64,000 nt of DNA from Methylotenera oryzisoli (GCF_004661485.1 NZ_PQVH01000009.1:59465-123464), one strand, 5' to 3'; shown: positions 53,245 through 64,000, numbered from the stretch's first letter. Numbers and translations: made by a program. The notes: generated from the sequence alone by a model not told the origin.

Positions 53245-54567
53245 TTACTTAACGCTAGGTGCGTTACCTTTAAAATTAGCTTTTCTAAGCAATCCCTCGT
53301 ATTGATGAGACATCAAATGAGACTGCACCTGTGTCATAAAGTCCATAGTAACAACGACAATAATCAACAAAGAAGTACCGCCAAAGTAGAAAGGCGTATT
53401 AAATTTCAAAATCAAAAACTCAGGTAACAAACATACCAATGTAATATAAGCAGCGCCAACCAAAGTCAAACGACCCATAATACGATCAATATATTTCGCT
53501 GTCTGATCACCAGGTCTAATTCCTGGAACAAAAGCACCACTCTTCTTCAAGTTGTCAGCTGTATCCTTAGGATTAAACTGCAATGCTGTATAAAAGAAGC
53601 AGAAGAAGAAAATTGCAGCAGCAAATAACAGGATATAAATAGGCTGCCCTGGTGATAATGCAGCAGCTACGTCCTTCAGCCAGAAAGTGCTCTCGCTACT
53701 ACCAAACCAACCCGCCAAAGTAGCTGGGAATAGAATGATACTAGAAGCAAAAATTGGAGGAATTACACCAGCCATATTCAACTTCATTGGTAGGTGTGTA
53801 GTTTGTCCACCATACACTTTATTACCTACCTGGCGCTTAGCGTAGTTAACTGTAATCTTTCTTTGGCCACGCTCAACGAACACTACTAAAGCAGTGACTA
53901 ACACTGTTGCCACTAGCAAGAAGAATGCTAGTGGAATACTAAACGCACCAGTATTCACCATTTCAGCAGTAGAACCAATTGCGTGTGGCAAACCAGCAAC
54001 GATACCGGCAAAAATAATGATAGAGATACCATTACCAATACCACGCTCCGTAATTTGCTCACCAAGCCACATCAAGAACATCGTACCTGACACTAGTGTA
54101 ATCACCGCTGTCAGTCTAAATGCCATACCTGGATCAAATACTAAATTAGGCTGACCTTCTAACATAATCGCAATACCTAGGGCTTGGAACATTGCCAGCA
54201 CCACAGTACCGTATCGTGTGTATTTGGTGATTGCTCTACGACCTGCTTCACCTTCTTTTTTCAACTGCTCTAGTCTTGGTGACACAGCCGTCATCAACTG
54301 CATGATAATAGATGCAGAGATGTACGGCATGATACCTAAGGCAAACACAGTGAATCTAGACAAAGCGCCACCTGAGAACATGTTAAACATGCCTAAGATA
54401 CCGCCGCTTTGTGAAGCAAATAGCTTAGCCAGCTCGTCAGGATTAATCCCTGGAACTGGAATATGAGCACCTAAGCGATAAACAATTAACGCACCTAAGA
54501 CAAACAACAGGCGACTTTTAAGTTCGCCCATTTTTGCCGCTGTTTTTAAAATGCCTTCTTGTGCCAA
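53245..54567 (-). CDS. secY: Preprotein translocase subunit SecY
   Basis: A 440-residue, ten-helix channel protein. Family blocks are [17 protein letters not shown] near 31, the plug-region [20 protein letters not shown] near 65, and [17 protein letters not shown] near 175. Forms the SecYEG pore that exports proteins and inserts membrane proteins. Confidence 0.98.
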   Translation of the reverse strand: MAQEGILKTAAKMGELKSRLLFVLGALIVYRLGAHIPVPGINPDELAKLFASQSGGILGMFNMFSGGALSRFTVFALGIMPYISASIIMQLMTAVSPRLEQLKKEGEAGRRAITKYTRYGTVVLAMFQALGIAIMLEGQPNLVFDPGMAFRLTAVITLVSGTMFLMWLGEQITERGIGNGISIIIFAGIVAGLPHAIGSTAEMVNTGAFSIPLAFFLLVATVLVTALVVFVERGQRKITVNYAKRQVGNKVYGGQTTHLPMKLNMAGVIPPIFASSIILFPATLAGWFGSSESTFWLKDVAAALSPGQPIYILLFAAAIFFFCFFYTALQFNPKDTADNLKKSGAFVPGIRPGDQTAKYIDRIMGRLTLVGAAYITLVCLLPEFLILKFNTPFYFGGTSLLIIVVVTMDFMTQVQSHLMSHQYEGLLRKANFKGNAPSVK

Positions 54568-54578
54568 GATATATACTC

Positions 54579-55019
54579 TTAAGCAGCTTCTAAAACTTTA
54601 CCGCCAGCTGCTTCAACTGCAGCGCGAGCGCCTTTAGTCAATAGCAAACCTTGGATATTGTACTTAGCAGTTACATCACCAGACAAAAAGATCTTAGCGT
54701 TAGTTACTGTACCAGAAACGATATTTGCCGCTTTCAAAGCCAACAAGTCAATCACTTCATTAGGAATCAAAGCAAGTTCGCTAGTACGAACGTGCGCTGT
54801 ATTCGCTTTAGTTAATGATTTAAAGCCACGTTTTGGTAGACGACGTTGAATAGGCATTTGACCGCCTTCGAAGCCAACTTTATGAAAACCACCAGTACGT
54901 GATTTTTGACCTTTATGACCACGACCAGCTGTTTTACCTAAACCAGAACCAATACCACGACCAACACGGCGACGTTCTTTTTTCGAGCCTTCTGCAGGCT
55001 TAATCGTATTTAATTGCAT
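54579..55019 (-). CDS. rplO: 50S ribosomal protein L15
   Basis: A 146-residue uL15: [20 protein letters not shown], the Gly-rich [20 protein letters not shown] and [20 protein letters not shown]. Its start overlaps the rpmD stop by one base. Confidence 0.97.
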   Translation of the reverse strand: MQLNTIKPAEGSKKERRRVGRGIGSGLGKTAGRGHKGQKSRTGGFHKVGFEGGQMPIQRRLPKRGFKSLTKANTAHVRTSELALIPNEVIDLLALKAANIVSGTVTNAKIFLSGDVTAKYNIQGLLLTKGARAAVEAAGGKVLEAA

Positions 55020-55216
55020 TATCCCTCTACCTTTAATAGATAGCCAACGGTATTGATCATACCGCGAATTGCCGGAGTATCTTGTAATTCAACTGTATGG
55101 TGCATACGGCGTAAACCTAAACCTCTAACGGTAGCTTTATGCGCCTCAATACGACCAATAACACTTTTAACAAGAGTTACTTTAATGCCTGATGCATCTT
55201 TTTTTGCTTTAGCCAT
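55019..55216 (-). CDS. rpmD: 50S ribosomal protein L30
   Basis: A 65-residue uL30: [40 protein letters not shown] and [13 protein letters not shown]. One-base overlap with rplO. Confidence 0.96.
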   Translation of the reverse strand: MAKAKKDASGIKVTLVKSVIGRIEAHKATVRGLGLRRMHHTVELQDTPAIRGMINTVGYLLKVEG

Positions 55217-55218
55217 AA

Positions 55219-55731
55219 TTAGCCTCTAATTTCTTCAACTGATTTACCGCGTTTAGCTGCGATTTCCGCTGGTGTATTCATTGACTCTAAACCGTTCAAT
55301 GTAGCGCGAACTAAGTTGTAAGGATTGGTTGAACCAATACATTTTGCTACAACGTTAGTCACACCCATTACTTCAAAAATAGCGCGCATTGCACCACCGG
55401 CGATAATACCAGTACCTTCAGAAGCTGGTTGAATAAACACTTTAGCAGCACCGTGAACACCTGTAACTGCATGATGTAAAGTACCGTTTGTTAAATTGAT
55501 TTTTAACATACCGCGGCGCGCTTCATCCATTGCTTTTTGTACCGCAACTGGAACTTCACGTGCTTTACCTTTACCCATACCTACAGCACCGTCACCATCA
55601 CCTACCACTGTAAGTGCGGCAAAACTCATAATACGACCACCTTTAACCGTTTTACTTACACGATTAACTGCAATCATTTTTTCGCGCAAACCATCAGTCT
55701 GCTGCTGTTGCTGTTCAATTTCTTTTGCCAT
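55219..55731 (-). CDS. rpsE: 30S ribosomal protein S5
   Basis: A 170-residue uS5 beginning [14 protein letters not shown], a Gln-rich N-terminal extension. The RNA-binding [20 protein letters not shown] and the C-terminal [20 protein letters not shown] follow. I start at the second of two ATG codons (55731) because AAAGAGG lies 6 nt before it; a longer frame reaches 55749. Confidence 0.96.
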   Translation of the reverse strand: MAKEIEQQQQQTDGLREKMIAVNRVSKTVKGGRIMSFAALTVVGDGDGAVGMGKGKAREVPVAVQKAMDEARRGMLKINLTNGTLHHAVTGVHGAAKVFIQPASEGTGIIAGGAMRAIFEVMGVTNVVAKCIGSTNPYNLVRATLNGLESMNTPAEIAAKRGKSVEEIRG

Positions 55732-55758
55732 CATTAACCTCTTTAGCAATCAGACCAA

Positions 55759-56112
55759 TTAGAAGGACAAGCCGTTTTCACGTGCGGCATCAGCCAACGC
55801 TTTAATACGACCATGATATTTGTAACCAGAACGATCAAAAGCAACAGTAGTTACACCAGCCTTGATCGCTTTTTCAGCAATTAATTTACCAATTGCCGTA
55901 GCAGCTTCAACGTTGCCACCATTTTTGATGTTTTTGCGAACTTCAGCTTCTACTGTAGAAGCGCTAACGATCACCTTATCACCAGAACCGGCAATAATTT
56001 GCGCATAAATGTGCGTATTAGTACGATGCACACTCAAACGAGTAACTTTTAGCTCTGCAATTTTGGCACGGGTTTTACGTGCACGACGCAAGCGATTATT
56101 TACGTTGTTCAT
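55759..56112 (-). CDS. rplR: 50S ribosomal protein L18
   Basis: A 117-residue uL18: [40 protein letters not shown] and the final [20 protein letters not shown]. It binds 5S rRNA. Confidence 0.97.
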   Translation of the reverse strand: MNNVNNRLRRARKTRAKIAELKVTRLSVHRTNTHIYAQIIAGSGDKVIVSASTVEAEVRKNIKNGGNVEAATAIGKLIAEKAIKAGVTTVAFDRSGYKYHGRIKALADAARENGLSF

Positions 56113-56122
56113 TTTTTAAGCC

Positions 56123-56656
56123 TTATTTCTTTTTGGTTTCTTTAATTACAACAACTTCATCCGCATAACGAACACCTTTGCCTTTATATGGCTCTGGAGC
56201 ACGGTAAGCGCGAATCTGTGCCGCAACTTGACCAATAACCTGTTTATCCACACCAGTTAAGATAACTTCAGTTGGTGTAGGTGTAGCAACAGTAACGCCT
56301 TCTGGCATTTTGTGGTTGATCGGATGTGAATAGCCTAATTCCAAATTCAACATAGCGCCTTGTGCAGCAGCTTTGTAACCAACACCAACTAGTGTCAATT
56401 TACGTGTAAAGCCTTCTGAAACACCTTTAACCATGTTAGCAACTAAAGCACGTAATGTACCTGACATTGCTTGAGAATGCTGAGCGTCGTTAGCCGCTTC
56501 GAAAGTGATCGTTTCACCTTCGCGTTTTAGCAAAACCGCACCAGTCAAAGACTGTGACAATTTACCTAATGGACCACTAACATTAATTGCGTCAGCGCTA
56601 AGTACAACTTCAACTTTAGCAGGAATAGCTACTGGATTTTTAGCAACACGTGACAT
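56123..56656 (-). CDS. rplF: 50S ribosomal protein L6
   Basis: A 177-residue uL6: [20 protein letters not shown], then [20 protein letters not shown] and the C-terminal [20 protein letters not shown]. Confidence 0.97.
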   Translation of the reverse strand: MSRVAKNPVAIPAKVEVVLSADAINVSGPLGKLSQSLTGAVLLKREGETITFEAANDAQHSQAMSGTLRALVANMVKGVSEGFTRKLTLVGVGYKAAAQGAMLNLELGYSHPINHKMPEGVTVATPTPTEVILTGVDKQVIGQVAAQIRAYRAPEPYKGKGVRYADEVVVIKETKKK

Positions 56657-56666
56657 TTGCTTCTCC

Positions 56667-57062
56667 TTAAGCCACTACGCACAGCACTTCACCACCGATA
56701 CCGGCAGCTTGAGCTTTACGATCTGTCATTACACCCTTAGATGTAGACATAATTGTCACACCAAGGCCATTCATTACTTTAGGAATCTCTTGGCTTCCTT
56801 TGTACACACGTAAACCAGGCTTACTGATACGCTGAATTCGCTCAATAACTGGACGACCTGCGTAATATTTAAGACTAATGTTTAACGTTGCTTTATTACC
56901 TTCTGTTTGCACAGCAAAGTCTTCGATATAGCCTTCATCTTTAAGAACGCTAGCGATAGCTGACTTAACATTAGAAGAAGGCATAGTTACAACCGCTTTA
57001 TTGACCATCTGCGCATTACGAATACGCGTCAACATATCGGCAATTGGATCACTCATACTCAT
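56667..57062 (-). CDS. rpsH: 30S ribosomal protein S8
   Basis: A 131-residue uS8: [20 protein letters not shown], then [20 protein letters not shown] and the final [19 protein letters not shown]. In E. coli S8 is the repressor of the spc operon. Confidence 0.97.
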   Translation of the reverse strand: MSMSDPIADMLTRIRNAQMVNKAVVTMPSSNVKSAIASVLKDEGYIEDFAVQTEGNKATLNISLKYYAGRPVIERIQRISKPGLRVYKGSQEIPKVMNGLGVTIMSTSKGVMTDRKAQAAGIGGEVLCVVA

Positions 57063-57077
57063 AGATCTATTCCCCTA

Positions 57078-57383
57078 TTACCAGCTAGCTTTGGTGACGC
57101 CTGGCACTTGGCCACTCATCATTAAATCACGCAACTTGCTACGTGCAATACCAAACTTACTAAACACACCACGTGGGCGACCAGTTAAAGCACAACGGTT
57201 ACGTAGACGCACTGGGCTTGAGTTACGTGGAAGCGCTTGGAATTTCATACGCGCTTCAAAACGGCTTTCAGCAGTAGCATTAACATCGTTCATTGCAGCT
57301 TCAAGTGCCGCACGTTTTGCAGCAAATTTACTTACAGTTGCGCGGCGTTTGATTTCGCGCTCTGTCATACAGGTTTTAGCCAT
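57078..57383 (-). CDS. rpsN: 30S ribosomal protein S14
   Basis: A 101-residue uS14 of the long, zinc-free form: [39 protein letters not shown] and the terminal [12 protein letters not shown]. It has no CxxC pairs. Confidence 0.97.
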   Translation of the reverse strand: MAKTCMTEREIKRRATVSKFAAKRAALEAAMNDVNATAESRFEARMKFQALPRNSSPVRLRNRCALTGRPRGVFSKFGIARSKLRDLMMSGQVPGVTKASW

Positions 57384-57386
57384 ATC

Positions 57387-57926
57387 TTAACCTCTGAAAG
57401 GGAAACTGAATGCAGCAAGTAATGCTTTTGCTTCTTCATCAGTTTTCGCAGTAGTAGTAATAGTGATATTCATCCCACGAATCGCATCGATTTTATCGTA
57501 TTCAATTTCAGGGAAAATTATCTGCTCTTTAACGCCCATGTTATAGTTTCCACGGCCATCAAAAGACTTAGCAGAAATACCACGGAAGTCACGGATACGA
57601 GGAATAGCCACTGTTACTAAGCGATCCAAAAACTCGTACATGCGCTCACGGCGCAAAGTAACTTTACATCCAACAGGATAATCATCACGAATCTTAAATG
57701 AAGCCACCGATTTCTTAGCTTTGGTTACGATTGCTTTTTGACCAGCAATTTTCTCCATATCACCAACAGCATGCTCCATCACTTTCTTATCAGCAACAGC
57801 CTCACCAACACCCATATTAAGTGTGATTTTTTCGATGCGAGGCACTTGCATCACAGAAGTGTAACCAAATTGCTCAGTCAATGACTTAACAACTGAGTCT
57901 TTATAATATTGTTTTAAACGCGCCAT
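57387..57926 (-). CDS. rplE: 50S ribosomal protein L5
   Basis: A 179-residue uL5: [60 protein letters not shown], and [20 protein letters not shown] near the end. It binds 5S rRNA. Confidence 0.98.
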   Translation of the reverse strand: MARLKQYYKDSVVKSLTEQFGYTSVMQVPRIEKITLNMGVGEAVADKKVMEHAVGDMEKIAGQKAIVTKAKKSVASFKIRDDYPVGCKVTLRRERMYEFLDRLVTVAIPRIRDFRGISAKSFDGRGNYNMGVKEQIIFPEIEYDKIDAIRGMNITITTTAKTDEEAKALLAAFSFPFRG

Positions 57927-57934
57927 TATTCTTC

Positions 57935-58252
57935 CTATGCGTCAACTGCTTCGCCATTAGATTTGAATACGCGAATTTTGCGACCATCTTCTAATGTCTT
58001 AAAGCCTACGCGATCACCTTTTTGTGTCGCACTGTTAAATAAAGCAACGTTTGAGATGTCAACTGGCATCTCTTTAGCAATAATGCCACCAGCGATACCC
58101 TTCATCGGGTTAGGTTTTGCATGTTTCTTAACTAGGTTAAGACCCTCTACAACAACATGACCTGAATCAAGAATACTTAACACTGTACCTTGCTTGCCTT
58201 TATCTTTACCTGTATTCAGGATGACTTGATCACCCTTGCGAATTTTATTCAT
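57935..58252 (-). CDS. rplX: 50S ribosomal protein L24
   Basis: A 105-residue uL24 with the KOW motif [20 protein letters not shown] and [20 protein letters not shown]. Confidence 0.97.
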   Translation of the reverse strand: MNKIRKGDQVILNTGKDKGKQGTVLSILDSGHVVVEGLNLVKKHAKPNPMKGIAGGIIAKEMPVDISNVALFNSATQKGDRVGFKTLEDGRKIRVFKSNGEAVDA

Positions 58253-58260
58253 GTGAGCTC

Positions 58261-58629
58261 CTACAAAACTTCTGGCGCTAATGAAACGATTTTCATGAAT
58301 TTTTCTGAACGTAATTCACGAGTCACTGGCCCAAAAATACGTGTGCCAATCGGTTCGAGCTTGTTATTTAACAACACAGCTGCATTACCGTCGAACTTAA
58401 CCAAAGAGCCGTCTGGACGACGAACACCTTTAGCAGTACGCACAACAACCGCACTGTACACTTCGCCTTTTTTAACGCGACCACGAGGCGCAGCATCTTT
58501 AATGCTCACCTTAATGATATCGCCAATACCAGCGTAACGACGTTTAGAACCACCTAACACCTTGATGCATTGCACAGAGCGCGCACCAGTGTTGTCGGCA
58601 ACTTCTAGCCGAGATTGCATTTGAATCAT
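58261..58629 (-). CDS. rplN: 50S ribosomal protein L14
   Basis: A 122-residue uL14: [20 protein letters not shown], then [20 protein letters not shown] and [18 protein letters not shown] start at 58629, the family start; the frame extends five codons further. First gene of the spc part of the cluster. Confidence 0.97.
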   Translation of the reverse strand: MIQMQSRLEVADNTGARSVQCIKVLGGSKRRYAGIGDIIKVSIKDAAPRGRVKKGEVYSAVVVRTAKGVRRPDGSLVKFDGNAAVLLNNKLEPIGTRIFGPVTRELRSEKFMKIVSLAPEVL

Positions 58630-58644
58630 GAGAGTAATCTCCAA

Positions 58645-58829
58645 CTTAATCCGTAAAAACCAACACCGGCCATTTATAGTTAAAAACTATGTAGGCCGAC
58701 AGACCACGGTCAGTATTGGGGCGAGAGCTTTGTGACTTAATAAAAGTCGCTCGCCGAAAAACAAAACATTATATACAGCAAAAAACATTTGCGCAATTAC
58801 TTTTAACGGTAATTGCGCAATTAAACTAC
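58645..58829 (-). promoter_or_regulatory. spc promoter and structured leader between rpsQ and rplN
   Basis: This 185-base gap marks the S10/spc boundary. A 12-bp stem, TTGCGCAATTAC / GTAATTGCGCAA (58789-58820), lies 9 bp after the rpsQ stop and runs into ATGTTTTTTG, a likely partial terminator. On the minus strand TATAAT (58773-58768) stands 17 bases behind TTGCGC (58796-58791), which is inside the right arm of that stem. Two further inverted repeats (GGCGAG / CTCGCC and a GGCC-ATAGTT / AACTAT-GGCC stem) follow in the leader before rplN. Confidence 0.6.
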
Positions 58830-59075
58830 TTAGGCCTGTTTAACAACCCAAGTTTTAGTTTTTGATAATGGACGACTTTCAACGATAGTCACCACATCAC
58901 CTTCTTTACAACTGTTTGTTTCATCATGTGCGTGAAATTTCTTAGACTGACGAACCACTTTACCAATCAAAGGATGTTTAACTTTACGCTCAACCAAAAC
59001 AGTAACAGTTTTGTCCATCTTGTCGCTGACTACACGGCCAGTAAGACTACGCACTACTTTTGTTGTATCGGTCAT
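58830..59075 (-). CDS. rpsQ: 30S ribosomal protein S17
   Basis: An 81-residue uS17: [40 protein letters not shown] and [20 protein letters not shown]. Last gene of the S10 part. Confidence 0.97.
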   Translation of the reverse strand: MTDTTKVVRSLTGRVVSDKMDKTVTVLVERKVKHPLIGKVVRQSKKFHAHDETNSCKEGDVVTIVESRPLSKTKTWVVKQA

Positions 59076-59076
59076 A

Positions 59077-59271
59077 TTATGCCTGCTTTGCTTTCTCAGC
59101 TAACACAGTCTTAACACGCGCTACATCTTTGCGTACTTTACCTAGCTGATCTACTTTATTTAATTGCTGAGTAGCCAATTGCATACGTAGTGAGAATTGC
59201 GCACGACGCAATTCAATCAACTCTGCATTTAGCTCTTCAACGCTTTTTGCTCTTAAATCGGTTGCTTTCAT
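59077..59271 (-). CDS. rpmC: 50S ribosomal protein L29
   Basis: A 64-residue uL29: [40 protein letters not shown] start at 59271; a longer frame to 59298 would run into rplP. Confidence 0.96.
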   Translation of the reverse strand: MKATDLRAKSVEELNAELIELRRAQFSLRMQLATQQLNKVDQLGKVRKDVARVKTVLAEKAKQA

Positions 59272-59287
59272 ATTAGCTTCCTTGTCC

Positions 59288-59704
59288 TTAACTACCAAGT
59301 TGGCGTGTCATGAATGTCGTTTCGATTGGTAGCTTAGCAGCAGCCAAACGGAACGCTTCACGCGCTAGCTCTTCGCTAACACCGTCCATCTCGTATAACA
59401 TTTTACCTGGTTGGATTTGAGCTACGTAGTACTCAGTACTACCTTTACCGTTACCCATACGTACTTCTGCAGGTTTTTTAGAAATTGGTTGGTCTGGGAA
59501 AATACGAATCCATACACGACCACCACGTTTAATGTGACGAGTCATTACACGACGTGCTGCTTCAATTTGACGTGCTGTCAAACGGCCACGGCCAATCGCT
59601 TTTAAACCAAAATCACCAAAACTTACTTTATTACCCGTAGTTGCAATGCCTTTATTACGGCCTTTTTGCATCTTACGGTATTTTTGTCTAGACGGTTGTA
59701 GCAT
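59288..59704 (-). CDS. rplP: 50S ribosomal protein L16
   Basis: A 138-residue uL16: [44 protein letters not shown]-type loop [20 protein letters not shown] and [20 protein letters not shown]. It overlaps rpsC by 17 bp. Confidence 0.98.
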   Translation of the reverse strand: MLQPSRQKYRKMQKGRNKGIATTGNKVSFGDFGLKAIGRGRLTARQIEAARRVMTRHIKRGGRVWIRIFPDQPISKKPAEVRMGNGKGSTEYYVAQIQPGKMLYEMDGVSEELAREAFRLAAAKLPIETTFMTRQLGS

Positions 59705-60410
59705 CTTTAGCCCTCGCCTTTCTTACTCTTTTTTCAGGTTCTGCAGCTGGTGCTACAGCAGCTTGCGCAGCTTGAGCATTACCTGCAAAAATCTCACCTT
59801 TGAATACCCAAACTTTGATACCAATGATGCCGTATGTTGTTGAAGCTTCAGCTACACCGTAATCAATGTCAGCACGCAATGTATGTAATGGCACACGACC
59901 TTCACGGTACCATTCAGTACGTGCGATTTCGATACCATTCAAACGACCTGAACTCATGATTTTGATGCCTTGTGCACCTAAGCGCATTGCATTTTGCATA
60001 GCACGCTTCATAGCACGACGGAACATCACACGTTTTTCAAGTTGTTGCGCAATTGATTGTGCAATCAAAGTAGCATCAAGCTCTGGCTTACGAACTTCTT
60101 CAATGTTCAAATGAACTGGAACGCCCATCAAACCTTGTAAAGAAGCACGCAATGACTCAATGTCTTCACCTTTTTTACCGATAACAACGCCTGGGCGTGC
60201 ACTGTAAATAGTGATTTTTGCATTTTTAGCTGGGCGCTCAATCATAATACGACTAACTGCAGCACTTGCTAGTTTCTTATTCAAAAACTCACGCACTTTG
60301 ATGTCGCTTTGCAACATCGCAGGGAAGTTCTTACTATTGGCATACCAACGTGAGGCCCAGTTCTTTTGAACGCTCAGACGGAAACCAATTGGATTAATTT
60401 TCTGACCCAT
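59688..60410 (-). CDS. rpsC: 30S ribosomal protein S3
   Basis: A 240-residue uS3: [20 protein letters not shown], the KH domain with [20 protein letters not shown], and [20 protein letters not shown]. The C-terminal tail is Ala-rich ([20 protein letters not shown]), longer than in E. coli. Confidence 0.98.
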   Translation of the reverse strand: MGQKINPIGFRLSVQKNWASRWYANSKNFPAMLQSDIKVREFLNKKLASAAVSRIMIERPAKNAKITIYSARPGVVIGKKGEDIESLRASLQGLMGVPVHLNIEEVRKPELDATLIAQSIAQQLEKRVMFRRAMKRAMQNAMRLGAQGIKIMSSGRLNGIEIARTEWYREGRVPLHTLRADIDYGVAEASTTYGIIGIKVWVFKGEIFAGNAQAAQAAVAPAAEPEKRVRKARAKDATTV

Positions 60411-60419
60411 GATTATCCC

Positions 60420-60749
60420 TTAGTTACCGACAGTCACATGAATGTGACAGGTTGGTTTAGTAATACGACCCGCACGACCTTTTGCACGTGGACGAATACG
60501 TTTAAGCACAATGCCTTTATCAACATAAATTGAAGTAACTTTCAATTCGTCGATATCAGCCCCATTGTTATGTTCAGCGTTAGCGATTGCAGACTCAACT
60601 ACTTTCTTGATGATCTCAGCACCTTTTTTAGGTGTGAAGTTCAAGATGTTAAGTGCGTGATCTACTTTCTTGCCACGAACAAGGTCTGCCACCAATCTAG
60701 CTTTTTGCGGAGAGAGATGCACACCTTTTAATATTGCAGATACTTGCAT
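60420..60749 (-). CDS. rplV: 50S ribosomal protein L22
   Basis: A 109-residue uL22: [20 protein letters not shown] and the exit-tunnel loop [20 protein letters not shown]. Confidence 0.97.
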   Translation of the reverse strand: MQVSAILKGVHLSPQKARLVADLVRGKKVDHALNILNFTPKKGAEIIKKVVESAIANAEHNNGADIDELKVTSIYVDKGIVLKRIRPRAKGRAGRITKPTCHIHVTVGN

Positions 60750-60759
60750 AATTCAGCTC

Positions 60760-61035
60760 CTACTTCTTAGCTTTCTTGTCGGCTGCATGCCCTTTGAATG
60801 TACGTGTTAACGCAAACTCACCAAGCTTGTGACCTACCATGTTTTCAGAAATCAACACTGGAATGTGTTGCTTACCATTATGAATTGCAATAGTAAGACC
60901 GATAAAATCTGGGAAAATTGTAGAACGACGTGACCAAGTTTTAATTGGTTTACGATCGCGAGTTGCCGCAGCAACTTCTACTTTTTTCGCCAAATGACCA
61001 TCAATAAATGGACCTTTTTTGAGTGAACGTGCCAT
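60760..61035 (-). CDS. rpsS: 30S ribosomal protein S19
   Basis: A 91-residue uS19: [40 protein letters not shown] and [20 protein letters not shown]. Confidence 0.98.
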   Translation of the reverse strand: MARSLKKGPFIDGHLAKKVEVAAATRDRKPIKTWSRRSTIFPDFIGLTIAIHNGKQHIPVLISENMVGHKLGEFALTRTFKGHAADKKAKK

Positions 61036-61039
61036 ATGA

Positions 61040-61873
61040 TTACCTTACATTCCTTGGACGACGACTAACGCGCATATTATCCGTACGTTTGCTGCTACGT
61101 GTACGGTAACCCTTAGTTTTAACACCCCATGGGCTCACTGGATTCATACCAGCAGCTGTTTTACCTTCACCACCACCGTGAGGGTGATCAACCGGGTTCA
61201 TCACCACACCGCGAACGGTTGGGCGAACACCACGCCAGCGCATTGCACCAGCTTTACCAATTGAACGTAGTGAATGTTCTTCATTACCCACCTCACCTAA
61301 AGTTGCTTTGCAATCCACGTGTACGCGGCGAACTTCACCTGAACGTAAACGTAATTGAGCGTAACTGCCCTCACGTGCTAACAACTGTACTGAAGTACCA
61401 GCTGAACGCGCTAATTGAGCACCTTTACCAGGTTGCAACTCGATACAATGGATCGTGCTACCAACTGGAATGTTACGCAATGGCATTGCATTACCTACTT
61501 TAATAGGTGCATCTGAACCACTGATTAATTGCGCACCTGCAGCAATGCCGCGTGGTGCAATAATATAACGACGCTCACCATCAGCATAACAAAGCAAAGC
61601 AATGTGTGCTGTACGATTTGGATCATATTCAATATGCTCCACTTTCGCTGGAATGCCATCTTTATTACGACGGAAGTCGATTAAACGGTAATGCTGCTTA
61701 TGACCACCACCTTGATGACGCGTTGTAATATGACCGTTGTTATTACGGCCTGCGTTTTTGCTTTGACTCTCCAACAGCGGTGCGTGTGGTTTACCTTTGT
61801 AAAGGTCTGGTGTTACAACCTTAAGTACGCCACGACGACCCGGGGAGGTTGGTTTGACTTTAACTAATGCCAT
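61040..61873 (-). CDS. rplB: 50S ribosomal protein L2
   Basis: A 277-residue uL2: [20 protein letters not shown], the [18 protein letters not shown] block, and the conserved C-terminal [20 protein letters not shown], which lies near the peptidyl transferase centre. Confidence 0.98.
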   Translation of the reverse strand: MALVKVKPTSPGRRGVLKVVTPDLYKGKPHAPLLESQSKNAGRNNNGHITTRHQGGGHKQHYRLIDFRRNKDGIPAKVEHIEYDPNRTAHIALLCYADGERRYIIAPRGIAAGAQLISGSDAPIKVGNAMPLRNIPVGSTIHCIELQPGKGAQLARSAGTSVQLLAREGSYAQLRLRSGEVRRVHVDCKATLGEVGNEEHSLRSIGKAGAMRWRGVRPTVRGVVMNPVDHPHGGGEGKTAAGMNPVSPWGVKTKGYRTRSSKRTDNMRVSRRPRNVR

Positions 61874-61884
61874 CTCTTCTCTCC

Positions 61885-62199
61885 TTATTCGCCCGCTGCG
61901 AAGTTAATTTCTTGGCCTGGCTTCAAGCTTACATAAGCTTTTTTCCAGTCTTTACGCTTGCCCATATTTTTGCCAGCGCGTTTAGTTTTACCGCCAACAT
62001 TAATAACAGCAACACTAGCCACTTCAACTTTAAAAACAAGCTCAACCGCTGCCTTGATTTCTGGTTTAGTAGCATCAGTACGCACTTTAAATGCGATTTG
62101 CTGATGTTTGTCAGCAATGTAAGTTGCTTTCTCAGTAATTTGCGGAGCTAAAATTACTTGCAACAAACGATCTTGAGTTTTAGTAATAGCGCTCATCAT
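61885..62199 (-). CDS. rplW: 50S ribosomal protein L23
   Basis: A 104-residue uL23: [20 protein letters not shown], then [20 protein letters not shown] and [20 protein letters not shown]. Its tandem ATG overlaps the rplD stop (ATGATGA), a coupling signal. Confidence 0.97.
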   Translation of the reverse strand: MMSAITKTQDRLLQVILAPQITEKATYIADKHQQIAFKVRTDATKPEIKAAVELVFKVEVASVAVINVGGKTKRAGKNMGKRKDWKKAYVSLKPGQEINFAAGE

Positions 62200-62822
62200 G
62201 CTAACATCTCCTCAAGCTTCTTCACTGCACCCTCAGTAGCAACTACATTAGGAAAGCGAACCAAACTAACAGGGTCAGCAAATTGAGCTTCAACCACCAT
62301 TACATTAGTTAAGTTACGTGAAGATAAATATAAGTTTTCATTAAAGCTATCAGTTAGCACTAATACGCCACCTGCATAACCCATGCCTTTGATTTTTTCT
62401 GCCAATGCCTTGGTTTTAGGCGTATCAACAGAAAACTCTTCAACTACGCTTAAACGGTCTTGACGAACTAATTCTGACAAGATTGTTTGCATACCAGCGC
62501 GGTAAGCCTTACGGTTTACTTTGTGGCTGAAGTTTTCGTTAGGTGAATTAGGGAATGCACGACCACCTCCACGCCAGATAGGGCTTGAGCTCATACCTGA
62601 ACGAGCGTTACCTGTACCTTTTTGTGCATAAGGTTTATGTGTCGTATGCGCCACTGTATCACGGCCTTTTTGAGCGCGTGTAGCAGTACGAGCATTTGCC
62701 ATGTAACCAACAACAACTTGATGAACCAAGGCTTCGTTAAATTCGCGACCAAATGTACCTTCAGATACAGTCACGCCTTTTTTAGCTGGCTTACCATTTT
62801 TATCGATTAGTTTAAGTTCCAT
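62196..62822 (-). CDS. rplD: 50S ribosomal protein L4
   Basis: A 208-residue uL4: [20 protein letters not shown], the extended loop [20 protein letters not shown] and [20 protein letters not shown]. In E. coli L4 represses the S10 operon. It overlaps rplC by one base. Confidence 0.98.
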   Translation of the reverse strand: MELKLIDKNGKPAKKGVTVSEGTFGREFNEALVHQVVVGYMANARTATRAQKGRDTVAHTTHKPYAQKGTGNARSGMSSSPIWRGGGRAFPNSPNENFSHKVNRKAYRAGMQTILSELVRQDRLSVVEEFSVDTPKTKALAEKIKGMGYAGGVLVLTDSFNENLYLSSRNLTNVMVVEAQFADPVSLVRFPNVVATEGAVKKLEEMLA

Positions 62823-63490
62823 TATTTAGCCCCTCCCTGCGCTTTAGTCGCTTTAGCTTTAATGGCTGGACGTACAACAACATCACCACCTTTAGAGCCA
62901 GGGATAGCACCTTTAATTAACAATAGGTTGCGCTCAACATCTACACGAACAATTTCCAAGTTCTGTGTAGTCACTTTAACAGCACCCAAATGGCCAGGCA
63001 TACGCTTACCTGGGAAAACGCGACCAGGATCTTGCGCCATACCGATAGAACCAGGTACGTTATGTGAACGTGAGTTACCATGAGAAGCACGGTTAGAACT
63101 AAAGTGATGGCGTTTAATCGCGCCAGCAAAGCCCTTACCTAAAGATGTGCCAGTAACGTCAACTTTTTGACCCGCTTGGAAAATATCAACAGTGATATTT
63201 GCACCAGGCGTGTAATTAGCTAAAACGTCGTCACCGACTGAGAATTCATGAATACCAGCACCTGCAGCAGAACCTGACTTGGCATAATGCCCAGTCAATG
63301 CTTTGTTGATACGACTGGCACGACGTGTACCGTAAGCTACTTGAAGGCCAGTATAGCCATCGCTTGCGGTCGTCTTGATCTGTGTCACGCGGTTAGGTAC
63401 AACTTCCAACACGGTTACTGGAACGCTTGCGCCATCCTCAGTAAACACGCGGGTCATACCCACTTTGCGACCAATAAGCCCTAAGCTCAT
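62822..63490 (-). CDS. rplC: 50S ribosomal protein L3
   Basis: A 222-residue uL3: [60 protein letters not shown] and the final [17 protein letters not shown] good promoter lies in the 118-bp gap before it. Confidence 0.98.
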   Translation of the reverse strand: MSLGLIGRKVGMTRVFTEDGASVPVTVLEVVPNRVTQIKTTASDGYTGLQVAYGTRRASRINKALTGHYAKSGSAAGAGIHEFSVGDDVLANYTPGANITVDIFQAGQKVDVTGTSLGKGFAGAIKRHHFSSNRASHGNSRSHNVPGSIGMAQDPGRVFPGKRMPGHLGAVKVTTQNLEIVRVDVERNLLLIKGAIPGSKGGDVVVRPAIKAKATKAQGGAK

Positions 63491-63556
63491 GATCGTTTCC
63501 TTATATTTTAGTTAAAAAGTCGATTACAATTGACCGACTTCTGTGAAAGAGGCCGG

Positions 63557-63585
63557 ATTATACCGAACCTCAGTTTTTTTTACAA
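63557..63585 (-). promoter_or_regulatory. Internal promoter before rplC
   Basis: On the minus strand TTGTAA (63585-63580) and TATAAT (63562-63557) are 17 bases apart. Transcription would start near 63550 and leave a 60-nt leader with a small AAGTCG / CGACTT hairpin before rplC. Confidence 0.65.
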
Positions 63586-63608
63586 CTAGATTTTACTACT
63601 TAAGTTTT

Positions 63609-63917
63609 TTACAACTTAATTTCAACATCCACACCAGCAGGCAAATCTAATTTCATTAATGCATCTACTGTTTTATCAGTAGGATCCACAATGTCCATTA
63701 AACGTTGATGGGTGCGAATTTCGAATTGGTCACGTGAAGTTTTGTTTACGTGTGGTGAGCGTAAAATATCAAAACGCTCGATACGTGTTGGCAATGGCAC
63801 TGGACCCTTAACAACAGCGCCAGTACGTTTGGCAGTTTCTACGATTTCTTGAGCTGACTGATCAATCAAACGATAATCAAATGCTTTAAGACGGATACGG
63901 ATTTTTTGGTTTGTCAT
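63609..63917 (-). CDS. rpsJ: 30S ribosomal protein S10
   Basis: A 102-residue uS10 (NusE): [60 protein letters not shown] and the final [12 protein letters not shown]. It serves in the ribosome and in NusB-NusE antitermination. I start at 63917, the family start with GAAAGG upstream. Confidence 0.98.
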   Translation of the reverse strand: MTNQKIRIRLKAFDYRLIDQSAQEIVETAKRTGAVVKGPVPLPTRIERFDILRSPHVNKTSRDQFEIRTHQRLMDIVDPTDKTVDALMKLDLPAGVDVEIKL

Positions 63918-63939
63918 TTTACTGCCTTTCAAAAGAGCG

Positions 63940-63965
63940 AAACGGCAGGGTTCACCCTGCCGTTT
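63940..63965 (-). terminator. Hairpin between tuf and rpsJ
   Basis: AAACGGCAGGGT pairs with ACCCTGCCGTTT around two bases; on the minus strand CGCTCTTTTG follows. Probably a weak terminator or an mRNA-processing stem, since rpsJ has no promoter of its own in view. Confidence 0.5.
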
Positions 63966-63981
63966 GATTTAACTACAAAAA

Positions 63982-64000
63982 TTACTCGATAATCTTAGCT
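63982..64000 (-). CDS. tuf: Elongation factor Tu, last codons only
   Basis: Reading the minus strand from the window edge gives Ala-Lys-Ile-Ile-Glu-stop, the conserved C terminus of EF-Tu, in the position where tuf normally precedes rpsJ in betaproteobacteria. Only six codons are visible; the rest lies outside the window. Confidence 0.75.

Noticed and set aside
61129..61503. Plus-strand reading frame of 124 codons opposite rplB
   Set aside because: It is the antisense shadow of a highly conserved ribosomal protein gene, with no ribosome-binding site and low-complexity composition. The same holds for other frames opposite ribosomal and transporter genes.
1..64000. CRISPR arrays, tRNA or rRNA genes, insertion sequences
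   Set aside because: No regularly spaced short repeats, no cloverleaf or rRNA sequence and no transposase were recognised; the only longer repeats are the integron cassettes and attC sites.

Overview
The window reads as a chromosomal segment of a betaproteobacterium. The dusB-fis-purH-purD-hemF order, the phosphotransferase-type homoserine kinase next to a DUF2782 protein and polA, and a BPSS1780-family membrane protein all fit that class. A methylotroph of the Methylophilaceae (Methylotenera-like) is my best guess, but this is inference and nothing here proves it. No tRNA, rRNA, CRISPR array, prophage or insertion sequence was seen.

Left part (1-29640) is mostly housekeeping. It begins with the truncated end of a FadL-type outer membrane protein, then an unrecognised polytopic membrane protein, then a LysR regulator divergent from a pirin/quercetinase-like gene and an NmrA-like reductase, a 47-residue small ORF and a YgiD-type extradiol dioxygenase. 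The 455-base gap before uvrD is not empty: its minus strand carries a promoter, a multi-stem structured RNA of about 150 nt with an intrinsic terminator, and three TTGTAAAT repeats spaced exactly 11 bp apart. After uvrD come BPSS1780, thrB, DUF2782, a LOG-like protein, polA, a CinA-like domain protein, a YkgJ-like Cys-cluster protein, an MHS transporter, dusB-fis, purH, purD, hemF, an M18 aminopeptidase, an amino acid permease, a cytochrome c, a hexose-6-phosphate mutarotase and ilvD.

The accessory heart of the window is a small chromosomal integron (about 29772-34610) lying between ilvD and lgt. It has an intact integron integrase on the minus strand, an attI/promoter region and about seven plus-strand cassettes separated by attC sites. 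The first two cassettes are 411-bp tandem copies that differ at a single synonymous base; they encode a secreted SH3-like protein. Next come a secreted protein of unknown function, a PaiB-like FMN-binding protein, a membrane-anchored protein of unknown function, an RDD-family membrane protein and a small membrane protein. The first three attC sites are 58-59 bp and nearly identical; the later ones are degenerate.

From 34740 to 49640 are lgt, a small unknown, cstA-ybdD-TIGR03643, an MgtC/DUF4010 protein, radC, a membrane-anchored HExxH protein, coaBC, a TonB-dependent receptor preceded by a perfect FNR-type palindrome, dut, rpmB-rpmG, an MscS channel, mgtE and a glutaredoxin-like gene.

The right end (49657-64000, minus strand) is the S10-spc-alpha ribosomal protein supercluster, from the last codons of tuf through rpsJ to rpoA-rplQ. 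Three good sigma70-type promoters lie inside it: before rplC, before rplN and before rpsM.
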